In this document: positions 51,715 through 61,989 of the stretch, one piece after another
How positions within the stretch are numbered: position 1 is the stretch's first letter
Layout of the letters: each line of letters opens with the position of its first letter
Assembly (NCBI GenBank): GCA_963732095.1
Contig: CAVSZA010000038.1
Location: 1 to 64,000 of the forward strand
Direction: 5' to 3'
Length of the DNA: 64,000 bases
Origin: AP-15 sp963732095
GTDB lineage: Bacteria; Pseudomonadota; Alphaproteobacteria; ATCC43930; CGMCC-115725
Notes under the pieces: generated by a model
The model's database searches: none
Told to the model about the DNA's origin: nothing
Seen by the model: only the letters and a program-made list of their open reading frames with translations
Position numbers and translations under genes: made by a program

Positions 51715-53285
51715 ATGGTGGCCACCAATCGCGAACGCTGGCCGCTGCCGATTACGAAGTGCAGGGCCGCCGATCTGACCGAACTTTCGGCGGACGCCCG
51801 CGATCGCAACTGTTGGCCGAGGCGCTGCGAAACACGCGAAGTTATCGCGACGTGTCGGTGCCGGCCAATCCAACATCGATTTTGCTGGCCGGTCATCAGC
51901 CGGAAATGTTTCATCCCGGCGTGTGGTTGAAGAATTTTGTGTTGGCCCGATTGGCCGGCAATCAACAAGCGGTGGCGGTGAATTTGCAAATCGACAGCGA
52001 CGCGATGAAGAGCGCCTCGCTGCGCGTGCCCGGCGGTTCGCTGGATGAGCCACACGTGGGAGTCGGTCACGTTCGATCGCGCGGCTGCTGCCGAATACGC
52101 CATTCGAGCAACATGCGATTGTCGATCGCCAATGTTTCGAATCGTTCGGCGAGCGGGCGGCCGAATCAAATTCGGCCGCTGGTGCCGGATCCGCTGGTCT
52201 GAAGAAATATTGGCCGCTGGCGGTGGCGCGGCCGGCGAAACGAATAATATTGGCGCGTCAGCTTGCGCAAGCGCGGCATCAATTGGAAGCCCAGTGGGGA
52301 TTGCAAACGCTGGAGATTCCGCAAAGCCGGGTGTGCGATCTGCCGGCGATGCGCTGGTTCATCGCCCATTTGCTCGCCATTTGCCGCGGTTTTGGGAAAC
52401 GTACAACTCAGCGTTGCTGGAATATCGGCGTCGAGCACAAAGTGCGCTCGGCGGCCCATCCGGTGCCGGAATTGGCGGACGATAGATGATTGGCTGGAAG
52501 CGCCGCTGTGGATTTGGTCGGCTGACGATCCGCGTCGCCGACGGTTGTTTGTTCGCCAGCGAAGCGACAATTGGTGCTGTCGGACCGGGCGGGATCGAAG
52601 CCACGCTTTCGATCTCGCCGGAAGGCGATGCCGGACGCGGCGGTTGGAACAATGCCGGCACTGTCGGCGGCGGGGCATTCGCATTCGCACACGGGCGCTG
52701 ATCACCACACTGGCCGCCCGGGTGCTGCTGGGCGATCTGTTTGTTCACGGCATCGGCGGAGCGAAGTACGACAATTAACCGATCGAATCATCTCGCGGTT
52801 TTTCGGCATCGAACCGCCGGGCTACATGGTCGTTTCCGGCACGTTGCATTTGCCGATTTCGCCCGATCGATCGGCGGCGAAAGACGCAGCACGCTTTGCG
52901 GCGGCTGCATTCGCGAACTGGAATTTCATCCGGAGCGATTTTTGGAGCACTCCGGTCAAAGCATGGCTGCCGCGCAAGCCCAGGCGGTTGCAACCGATGG
53001 GCTTGGAAACCAACAGATCGCCGCGTTAATTGCCGAAAAGCGGCGATGGATTGCCGCCGAACCCACGCGGAAAATGCCCGGCAGCGTTGCCAGGCCATCC
53101 GCCAAGCCAACGAGGCCCTGCAAGCCGGTGGTGGCCCCTTTGCGTGAATTGTGGTCGGCCAACTGCCCGAAATGGCAACACGATCAGCGGTCGCGAAGCA
53201 ATATTCGCGTCTCGGGAGTACGCCTTCATTTTGTTTCCCGAAATGATCTTGACAAATTTTTTGCTCCCGATCCTGGAAAACTCTA
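51715..53285 (+). pseudogene. Conserved hypothetical protein (about 520 residues), many frameshifts
   Basis: Pieces in all three frames join into one long soluble protein: LLAEALRNTRSYRDV, TSILLAGHQPEMFHPGVWLK, NFVLARLAGNQQAVAVNLQI, LQTLEIPQSRVCDLPAMRWF, WLEAPLWIWSADDPRRRRLF, LGDLFVHGIGGAKYD, ISRFFGIEPPGYMVVSGTLH, LEFHPERFLEHSG, IFASREYAFILFPEMIL. I recall similar uncharacterised proteins in planctomycetes but no name or function. GHQPEMFHPGVW and HGIGGAKYD are striking conserved-looking motifs. At least eight frame changes are needed. The function is unknown. Confidence 0.55.
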
Positions 53286-53685
53286 GCCGGCCGGCGGGTA
53301 AGTTATCGCGAAAGCGGATGGATCGATTCTCCATCAGAAGGGATTCGCGATGAGGCCGACCGGCAAGTTCGCCGGTCGCCAGCCACGGAAGACGCGCGAG
53401 CGGCACGCCCAAGCCGTCGGACAGCGGTTGTCGAATCCCGGCTCGGTCGGTCGTTCGAAATCGTCGGCGAATCTCCGGCCGCAAGGCCAAACGACTCCGA
53501 CAGCCGGCGCAGAATTCTGCCGACCAGCCCAAGCGCTCGGCCAAGCGAAAGGTTCCTGCCAATTCGCGGTTTCGGCAGCAGCGGGCGGCAAAACTTCGGC
53601 TCCAATCGCGGCAGACTCGCCGCCATCGCCGCGGCTGAAACCGGCGATTCGCTGAAGGGGCCGATCGAGCAAGAGCGATTTCTCT
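53286..53685. other. Unassigned stretch
   Basis: About 400 bases between two frameshifted genes. No frame reads as a recognisable protein, although it may include the start of the acetyltransferase. Confidence 0.35.
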
Positions 53686-53689
53686 GAAT

Positions 53690-54971
53690 CGCCCGCCACG
53701 GCGCAAGTGCGCTTGGTCACGGGGCCGCAGCGGCGATCATGCGTCGGTCTATCACATGCTGCTGGCCGTGTTTCAGGGGCCCTCGCGCGACGAGTTTCAT
53801 GCGCAAACCGAAGATCCATTTTACGAGCCGACACGATCGGCTGTTGGTGAAGCGCGGATATCGGGTGCTTGTCGCATTTGCACCTGACGCGCCGCACCAT
53901 GCGGTTCGGCAGGTCGCGTTCCGGTGGCCGGCTTGCATTGGCTGGGCACGTTGCCGGAATTTCGTGGGCAAGGATTTGCCTTCGCGATTGCTGCAGGAGG
54001 CGCGAGCGCCGTATGGCCGACGATGGCACGCTGATTGGCCTGGTGCGCAGCCGGCATTCCGCGATTTTTTTCACCGCGCCGGTTGGGCTTTGTGCGGCCG
54101 GCATTGTTTTTCGCAAGCAAAAGCGCGCGAGTGTTGGCCCGTTTGCACGGCGAGCATGCCGTGCAGCTTGGCCAAGCCGCTCAGCATTCGGCTGCTGGCG
54201 GCATGTCGAAATGCCGGCGCTGATGCGAATTTACCAGCAAAACACGTCAACAGTTTCGGACCGCTGGAGCGAACCGAAGCCTATTGGCGGTGGCTCGTCG
54301 GCCGCAAAGCGTACGATTCGCTGCTGGTGGCGCTCGATGGTCCCGACAAGTTGGAGCTGGAGGAAACCATCGCCCCGATTGTCGGCTACGCCGTGCTGCG
54401 GCAAGATCGCGTGATGGAACTGATGCACCGCTCCGGACCATCCGACGGCCAACCATCAACTGCTGGCTCGGGCCTGCGGCGACGCCATCGAACACGATCG
54501 GCAAGATTTGTTGCTGAACGCGCCGCCGAAGCATCCGTTGCACCGGTTGGTGGACGCAGCCGGCGGAAGCGTATTCACCATCAAGAGGCCGATCAGCAAG
54601 AAGTGTTCATGGTCGAAGATTGTCGATCCGCTCAAGTTTCTCGCGCTGCTTGGTCGCCGGAGTTGGAAGCCCGCGCCAAGCAGGCCGGCTTGCCGCGCGA
54701 AACGGAATTGGGCCTGTCAGTGGACGGCGCCAAATGGCGTTTGGTTTACACCCGCCGCGGCTTCCGGGTTCGCACCGGCAAGTTGGGCCGCAGCTATTTA
54801 ACGCTGAGCCGGGCGGAATTCACGCGGCTGGCACTGGGCCACGGCTCGGTCCGCGAAACCGCCTTCGCCGGCCGCATTCAAGCCTCGACACAAACCGCTC
54901 TCGAACTGGCGGAATTGCTGTTTCCGCAGGTCCCACTGTGGCGACCGCCGTGGGACGATTTACCGGTCTGA
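53690..54971 (+). pseudogene. GNAT acetyltransferase, Eis-like, frameshifted
   Basis: Assembled from several frames: HMLLAVFQGPSRDEFHAQTE, DPFYEP, HLHLTRRTMRFG, GLHWLGTLPEFRGQGFASRL with the acetyl-CoA loop (R-G-Q-G-F/A), LLQEARERMADDGTLIGLVR, FFHRAGWALCGRHCFS, VNSFGPLERTEAYWRWLVGR, KAYDSLLVALDGPDKLE, IVGYAVLRQDRVMELM, PKHPLHRLVDAAGGS, and a C-terminal SCP2-like part ending ALELAELLFPQVPLW. The layout (GNAT, second GNAT-like, sterol-carrier-like) is that of Eis-type acetyltransferases. The C-terminal 100 residues read cleanly to the stop at 54971. The substrate is unknown, and the start cannot be fixed. Confidence 0.65.
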
Positions 54972-55125
54972 AGCGGCGGAACACCGGAAGCCGACGTCAT
55001 GCGGCTGGCGGATCGCCTTTCCAAATCGGACCGAGTTCGAGGCTGGAAAACGCATCACTCGGCCCGTGTGCCTCGTCCGATTTCACAAGCATTTGCGCAG
55101 GGAATTGTCGCACAAGGGCGAGAAG

Positions 55126-55183
55126 GGTGGCTAACGGGACTTGAACCCGTGACCCCCAGATCCACAATCAAACGCTCTATGAC
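55126..55183 (-). tRNA. tRNA-His (GTG) 3' part, 5' half missing
   Basis: On the minus strand GATTGTGGATC contains the anticodon loop TTGTGGA (anticodon GTG, histidine). It is followed by a perfect T-arm, ACGGG-TTCAAGT-CCCGT, and the acceptor strand TAGCCAC plus the C73 discriminator typical of bacterial tRNA-His. CCA is not encoded. The partner GTGGCTA of the acceptor stem and a normal D-arm are not found upstream. The anticodon stem also mispairs (TTTGA against TCTGG), as if two sequences had been joined there. A truncated tRNA 3' end of this kind is common at the far end of integrated elements; an assembly join is the alternative. Confidence 0.7.
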
Positions 55184-55288
55184 ACCCTAATACTAGTTCC
55201 TGACGCCGGAGCTTTGCGTAGGTTATATTTTCGACCACATTAGCCCCGCGAGCGGTCGACAGGTCCCGAACAAATTGAGGGTGTACCG

Positions 55289-56628
55289 ATGCGTTCAATT
55301 ACAGTTTTGCGTGTGGTTGCTTGTATTGTTTCATTTCTCCCCCCGCTGGCCGCCACTGCGGGTGACCAGGTGGCTTCAGCGCCAGTTGTGATCAAGAACG
55401 CACGTGTATTCGACGGCAAGTCGGACAAACTGTCCGAGGATCTCACGGTCGTTGTGGTCGGGAATAAGATCGACAAGATTGGCAAGAACCTCGCCGTGCC
55501 GGCAGGCGCCACGGTCATCGACGCCGGCAGGCGAGTGCTGATGCCGGGCTTAATCGACGCCCACGTGCACCTCGCAATGGTGCTGCCACCGGCAAAGCTG
55601 CTGACGACCGATCCTGGTTACGCCTATGCCCTGATGCAAAAGGCGCAGAACGGATGCTGATGCGCGGCTTCACTTCCGTTCGAGACATGGCCGGACCAGT
55701 TTTCGGATTGAAGCAGGCGATCGACGAGGGCCTCGTGCAAGGCCCCCGGGTGTATCCTTCTGGAGCGGCAATTTCACAGACCGCCGGACATGGTGATTTC
55801 CGCTGGCCAACGGACCTTAACAAGAACTTCGGCGGTAATGTTTACGCGACTGAGTTACGCGGCCTTTCTTTCCTGGCCGACGGAAAGCCGCAGGTGCTAG
55901 CCGCGGTTCGCGAGAACCTGCGACTGGGGGCGACCCAAATCAAAGTCATGGCCGGTGGCGGCGTCACTTCGTTATACGACCCGTTGGACGTCAGCCAGTT
56001 CACCGCAGAAGAACTCAAAGCTGCGGTAGATGCCGCTGAAGACTGGGGTACCTACGTTTCGGTCCACATCTATAACCCTACAGGAATCCGCCGCGCTCTC
56101 GAGGCAGGGGTGAAATCGATTGAGCACGGCCATTTGATCGACGAACCGACCATGAAGCTGGTAGCTGAAAAGCACGCCTTCCTCTCGACCCAAGTGTTCA
56201 CGTTTACCCAAGAGCAGCCAGGGCTGAACGACGTGCAGATCAAGCGGATCCATCAGTGGCAAGAAGGCACCGATTTGATGATGCGGTTGGCCCGCATGTA
56301 CAAAGTGAAAGTTGCATTGGGCACCGACCTGATTAGCGACCTCAAGTACCAAGACCAGCAAAATCGCGAATTTGTCGAGCGTTTGAAGTGGTTTACACCA
56401 CTCGAAATTCTGAAACAAGCCACGTCGGTCAACGCTGAGCTGCTTGCACTGTCGGGCAAACGTAATCCGTATCCCGGCAAACTTGGAGCTGTGGAGGAGG
56501 GCGCCTATGCCGACCTCTTATTAGTGGACGGAAATCCGCTGGAGAACCTGAAGCTGCTCGAAGACCCAGACAAGAACCTACTGGTCATCATGAAAGACGG
56601 CAAAGTTGTGAAGAACACGCTCAAATAG
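55289..56628 (+). pseudogene. Exported amidohydrolase (dipeptidase / imidazolonepropionase-like), one frameshift
   Basis: A signal peptide (MRSITVLRVVACIVSFLPPL, then AATAG) is followed by an amidohydrolase. It has the metal-binding H-x-H in LMPGLIDAHVHLAM, the likely carboxylated lysine in GATQIKVMAGGGVTSL, histidines in YVSVHIYN and SIEHGHLIDE, and the aspartate in VALGTDLISDLKYQ. It ends with the beta-sandwich strand GAYADLLLVDGNPLENLKLL. The family includes exported Xaa-Pro dipeptidases. Near 55650 the frame breaks between LMQKAQ and MLMRGFTSVRDMAGPVFGLK; one base change restores about 445 residues. The protein is probably periplasmic. Base composition is less GC-rich than the preceding genes. 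It faces the end of the pectin operon. Confidence 0.87.
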
Positions 56629-56856
56629 AGAGCCCGTTTTCTCCGTTCATAGCGGGAGGCACATACTGTGGTTTTAGTAAAATGTCGGAGAGATTGGGCC
56701 GGTTTAAAACACGCCGCTTGCGGACGGCCGCGGGTTTGCGATAGCGACTCGGTGAGATTTGCACGTTTGGGGCAAGCGCGCTAGCAACCACATCTTGACA
56801 CTCGGGCTAAACTGCGGCCTACCTCCGCCAAAGTGAAATCCTTGGGAGCACGAACC

Positions 56857-57036
56857 ATGGCGCGTCACGAGCGGGATCCGAAGCGGGAACGGTTTTGGCG
56901 AAGGTGCAAGCGCGGCCGATGCAGAGTCGAGAAGCTAGCGATTACGAGTTCTCGTGCTTTGAAAGCACTCCAACGAATAGGACAATCGCAGTCACTTCTT
57001 TGCCGCCGCGGCGGAAGCCATAAGCGGCACAATTGA
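56857..57036 (+). other. Short open frame resembling an insertion-sequence accessory protein start
   Basis: The ATG at 56857 has GGGAG upstream, and the product starts MARHERDPKRERFWRR, like the small TnpA-type proteins of IS66 elements. After about 20 residues the similarity ends, and the frame overlaps the tail of the antisense galactosidase gene. It is probably a relic or chance similarity. Confidence 0.25.
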
Positions 57037-60000
57037 TGACTGTCAAAGGACGTTTCGAAAATGCACACTGCAAGTCGATGATGAAGCACATCGCAACTCG
57101 GTGCGTCGTTCCGATTTCACTTCTCGCCGGCTGATTCCACTGACCGGACGCGGCGGCCGGGGACCTGCCGCCGGCCGTTGGGGTGTCGAGGCGTGTGGCA
57201 AAGGGGACGGCGGGGGTTTCCGTCATGCTGGTGGTGCCAGTGATTTCGGGGATGCTTGTGGTGCCGTGGAGTTCCAAGACGGTGATGTCGTTGGGCCGGG
57301 TTTCAGGAAATGGCTGGAGAGGAAGAACGAGCCAGCGCCACCGCGATCCCAGAAGCGGCCGAGGTTGTGGCCGTTGACCCAGACGATGCCGAAGGAGAAA
57401 TTCCGCATGTCCAGAAAGGTGCTTGGCAGGTCGGTTTGTCCTGCAGTGGGCGTCGGCACGTTGAAACTGGCGTGATAAAAGGTGGGGCCGGTATGCAGGG
57501 CCTGCGAGGACTTGATCGACTGAACGTTGGTCAGCGGCAGCGAGAATATTTGCCAATCGGCCAGTTCGACGCCGTCAAGGAATGCGCCGCCGATGAGACC
57601 CTTGCGGCGCGGTCCTGCGGAGTCGGTGCTGGTGATGACGCTGATGCGGCCAAGGCTGTGCACCAAAATGTCGAGGGTGACCGGACCTGATTCATTCAGC
57701 GTGATCTTGTCGGAGTCGGCTCCGAGGCCGATAAAGGACTTGCCGACGGTTTTGCCGTTGACCATGGTGATGGCGTAGTCGCGGGCCTGGCGGAGTTCCA
57801 GCATACCCTTGATACCGTTCGGGAAAGTTTTGCGGTAATCGACGAAGCCGTAACGCCTGATTAAGGTCTTCCATAGAGACGGGCTTCGAATAGAGCTTGA
57901 CCTCTCCAGCTGCCTTCGCAGGAAGCATTTCTAGCAACGATTGATGCTCCGTGAATTTGATCGCGGAAAGCGGCGACGAGCGGATCGGCGGGCGGCTCGG
58001 GCAGCGTGCGATCCGTGCGCTAGCGAGAAGTTTGCGCAGCACGCGAAACTTCTGTGTGATACGCCCTGCTTCATCGATTGGCGTTGTAGTCGTAGGTAGT
58101 TTGCAGCGGGAGGAACTCATTGCAGCCAGTGTTGAAGCCCCAGTTGGTGCCACCGAAGAAAACGTAGTAACACCAGGAGGCGTTGTAGTTGAGAAGTGAG
58201 TTGGTCCAATCGATGATGGCGGGAATTGTGGCGTTGCGGGTGGCGATGGGCTGGCCCCAACCGGAGAACCAGGCGGTGTAAACTTCTGGTGCATAAACAG
58301 GGAAATCGGCGGCGTAGCGGCGGCCTGGTTGTAGTCGGCTGGTGACTTGAGGCCATTGCGGCCACGGAAGACATCCGCCGGATAATTGCTGCCGCCCCGG
58401 GACCGGAAAAACTCCGGGATCGCAGAGGAACAGGGGAACATCGAAATCTGTTTGAAGATTTCGTGAAGCGAATCGATGTAGCCGTAGCCACCGGAGGTGC
58501 GGGCGACCATGCCGAATTCATTTTCGATCTGAACCATAATAAGCGGTCCGCCCCGTGTGATCTGTAATCGGCGACTTCCTGCGCGACGCGGTCGATGTAG
58601 CGTTTCGACCAGGCGACGTACTTAGGATCGTTGCTACGGATTTTTACCTCGGCGTTTTCCGTTTTCGCGGTCCAATAGGGATGCCGCCGTAATCGACTTC
58701 CGCGCACAGCAGTAGGGGCCCGGGGCGGCAGGATGACCCACAGGCCATTGTCCTGGCAGATTTTGCACATGCGGCGAACGTCGTTCATGCCCGTGAAGTC
58801 GAACTGGGCCTCCTGGGGTTCGAGAGATTCCAGAATAAATAAAACGAAAGGGCATTCAGGCCCATCGCCTTGGCCTGTTTGACACGGGCTTCGAAATCCT
58901 CCGGCAAAATGCGGCCGAAGTGCATTTCACCGGCGATGAGGAGGGTGGGCTCGCCATCGATTAGGAAATGTTTGCTCTTGGCTTCGAATTTATGCGGCTT
59001 CCCGTCGGGAACGATCTTAGTGAGCTGCACCTTGGCCCGGGAACCACGGCTGGCGCCCGCCGCGGCGGGGCTGGGTTCGAGCTGCACTGCAAAATCGGCG
59101 GCCAGCGGTGCTGGCTTTTTGGGATCGAAGGCGGAATCGTCGGCGAGAAATTTGGCGACGTCGAGTTTCAGTTGCTGAATGCCAAACACAACCGAGCGGG
59201 AGTTCATGTAAGCGCCGTACGAGCGAGTATGCTGGCCGTCGACGTACGCCAGGTTGCCGTTCTGTGGGCCAAGAGTCTCAAGCACATCGGTGCTGATAGC
59301 GGTGAGATTGAGAAAGGGCGTGCCTGATTCGTTGGCCGCATTTTCGGCCGCCTGCGGATAGTGCGCAGGCCTGCTCGATCGGGAGCCCCGCTGCGCTGCT
59401 TGGTGTAAGGGGCGACGATCACGGGTATTGCTCCCTTCGCCTTCACTCGTGCCGACCAGTCTTTGAGGATGGTTTGATAATCGGTGTCGGCATCGGAATG
59501 CACATTGGTCCAATCTTCGTCATGATCGTCGGCGGGCCACATCGCGTTGTGGCCGCGCGTTTGCATGTCGTTGTTGCCGAATTGCATGAACACGTAGTCG
59601 CTTGGTTTCACGAGCGACATCACTTTTTCCCAGCGTTTTTCGAGTTTGAACGCTTTGAGGGTTTCGCCCGATTCGGCGAAATTGGCAATGCAGACTTTAT
59701 CGTTGAACCAGCGCGGGAAGCATTCGGCCCCAACTGCCGTAAGGTTCGATGGGCTGATCGGTGACGGTGGAATCGCCGCAGAGGAAAAGCGTGATGGAGT
59801 CGTCAACCTTGTGAATGTCGATCTTTTGAATCGCGATATGGCCGCCGAGGAATTCCAGCGAGAGTTTGTCATCCCAAGTGAACGAGCCAGGCTTGCGCGG
59901 GTCGAGCTTCACCTTCGCTTCGGCTCCGGCGATTTCCGGCCGGCGTACGTGTACGAGAAACGACTTCGTGGCGGTCGTTCCTTTGGCCACATGCCATTGC

Positions 60001-60448
60001 TCCACCATCAGACGGCGGGTCTCGGCCTTGATCGTCGCGGTGCAATCTGCCATCGGATCGTCAAGCGTTACGGTCACGCGATACACGCCTTCCGGTACGG
60101 CGGCGGAAAAAATGAACGGCCTGTCGCTGGTGATGTATTCGGCGGCATCTTGCACGCTTGTGCCAGCGGCGGCAAGGGCGTGACACCGGGCGTGGGAACG
60201 TTGACATTAGGCTCAATGCCAAATCCTTTGTCCGAAGTGTACATATCCTGCGCACTCACCTGTTGAACACCAGTGCGCGGAGTGCCAGCGCCGAGTGCAA
60301 ACTGATAATCGGTCTGTTCCGCCCTTGCGTCGATCGTTACCGAGATTGCCAAAAACACTGCAATCAAAAAGTGCGCTTCGCATGTGAAGTTCCAATCGCA
60401 ACTTGTTGACGGACGGAAACACAAGTCCAATAGCTCGATCGCCGACAA
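56942..60448 (-). pseudogene. CE12 rhamnogalacturonan acetylesterase fused to GH35 beta-galactosidase, several frameshifts
   Basis: From the start near 60448 there is a signal sequence (HFLIAVFLAISVTIDARA), a beta-sandwich domain (YQFALGAG, VYRVTVTLDDPMADCTATI), and an SGNH esterase with block I LFLCGDSTVTD, block III VFMQFGNNDMQTRG and block V YVDGQHTRSYGAYM. After a 55-residue linker a GH35 domain begins in the same frame (HFLIDGEPTLLIAGEMHFGR, QAKAMGLNALSFYLFWN). It continues with the acid/base glutamate in IMVQIENEFGMVA and the nucleophile in YAPEVYTAWFSGWGQP. The C-terminus has GIVWVNGHNLGRFWDRGGAG, a galactose-binding-like fold. The product would remove acetyl groups from rhamnogalacturonan-I and terminal galactose from its side chains, outside the cytoplasm. 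At least six frame changes occur, but none between the esterase and the galactosidase. The 3' end is uncertain beyond about 57180. It starts nine bases after the upstream gene. Confidence 0.85.
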
Positions 60449-60457
60449 GCGTCGACA

Positions 60458-61989
60458 TCACCAATTTGCCGCTGGAGTTTCACTCAGGAACTTGGCCAGC
60501 GGATCGTCGGGAGCGGTCTTGATCGCATCGGCGATCACTTTTGCGGGAGTGGCGAGCTGACGATTGGTGTGTGGCTGCTTTCGAAAAGAGCCGTGGTGGC
60601 TTCGCGGCCAATCACGTCGTACTGGTCGGCGACGAGGTTGTTCAGATCCAAGAGTCGGACCTTCGCCTCGGCGGCGACTGGAGCGGGCCCAAACGGCGTG
60701 CGGATCAGTGCGGCGGAGTTTGTCGGCAGCCCATGCGTCGCGCGGGACGAGCGTGCAGATGATGGGAGTAGCCTGCTTGGCTTGGATTTCGGCGACGTAT
60801 TTGTGCAAGTTTTCGGTGAAGGAAGCCTGACCTTCGGAGTTGGTGCCGAACTGCATGAGCACGAAGTCGCCCGGCTTAAGCAGATCGCGGACGCCGGGCC
60901 AGCGGCCTTTCATGAAGCTCGCGGCGGTAATGCCTCTACGGCACGGTTGACGAGGTTCGCCTTGGCGGGATCGATGTAGACGGCAAACGCGTCTCCCCAG
61001 CCCCACTGACGGTGACAACCGCCGTCGCCGCGTCCGTTGCGAACGGTCGAGTCGCCGATGAGCAAGATGGTCGGGAGTTTTGTGGCGGGAACGTCGGGGA
61101 GATTCAGCCAGCGATTGAAAATATCGGGGTGGCGCGGGCGGTGACCGCGAGCTTGGGGACAGCCGCATACTCGCGCGGCGACGTCGATCGCTCGGCCGGC
61201 GGTGGTCATGGCGTTGACGAGCGTGTATTCGTGCAGCGCCTTGATGCCGGCGATGAAGCCTTGCGTTGATGTCGGCCCCGGCGCGGTTGGTGTGGGTCGT
61301 GTCGCGGGGGAAGAGGGCTTTGACTTTCTCGGGGCCCATTTGTTGGTATTGATCGGCGACGTAGTTGGTAAGATCGAAGTAGCGGACGCCCTGCTGGCGG
61401 CGAGTTCGCCGGCGAGTTTGGCGTAGTCGCCGAAGCCCCGTTCGATTTTGCCGTCGGTCCACTCGCCACGGACGGTCATGGAAATGACGATCGGATTGGC
61501 GTTTTTCGCCAGCACGTCGGCGATCATTTTTTTCAGGTACCAGCCGTAAGTATGAACGGTTTCAGGCCGGCTCTGCGCGTCGTGGGCCTCTTGGGTTTCG
61601 TCGCCGAGTGAGGGCATCGTGCCGCGGAAACGGAAGGAGTCGACCGGTCCGTTGTCGTTGTGTCCGAATTGGATGATCACATAGTCGTTGGGTTTGACCT
61701 TCGAGAGGATTGCATCCCAGGAGCCACTGTTGATAAAGGTCGGCGTGGAGAGGCCGGACTTGGCGCCGTTGACGACGACGAGCTTCGCAGAATCGAAGTA
61801 GTCCTGGAAATTGACGCCCCAACCTTGCTGCGTGGCACTGTTCACCGCGGCGGTGGAATCGCCGGCGATAAAGAGCGTGGGTCGATTTTCGCTCGGCGTT
61901 TCTGGATCCGTCTGTGCGCTAGCATGGCGCAACGAAAGTACGAGAAGACAAACGATTCCAACCGCGATCAAGGTTTTTGGCATCATCAT
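60458..61989 (-). pseudogene. Tandem two-domain CE12 (SGNH) acetylesterase, several frameshifts
   Basis: From the ATG at 61989 (MMMPKTLIAVGIVCLLVLSL, a signal peptide) the first SGNH domain reads PTLFIAGDSTAAVNSATQQG, YVIIQFGHNDNGPVDSF, ADVLAKNANPIVISMTVRGE, YFDLTNYVADQYQQMGPEKV and DTTHTNRAGADI, with the full Ser, Gly/Asn, Asp-His set. A second domain follows: TILLIGDSTVRNGRGDGG, QWGWGDAFAVYIDP, KPGDFVLMQFGTNSEGQASF, TPIICTLVPRDAW and PHTNRQLATPAKVIADA, ending ETPAANW. In the second domain the block III aspartate is serine (FGTNS). At least four frameshifts separate these pieces. Both domains resemble rhamnogalacturonan acetylesterases. The ATG overlaps the lyase stop as ATGA, so this is the second gene of the operon. 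Confidence 0.82.
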
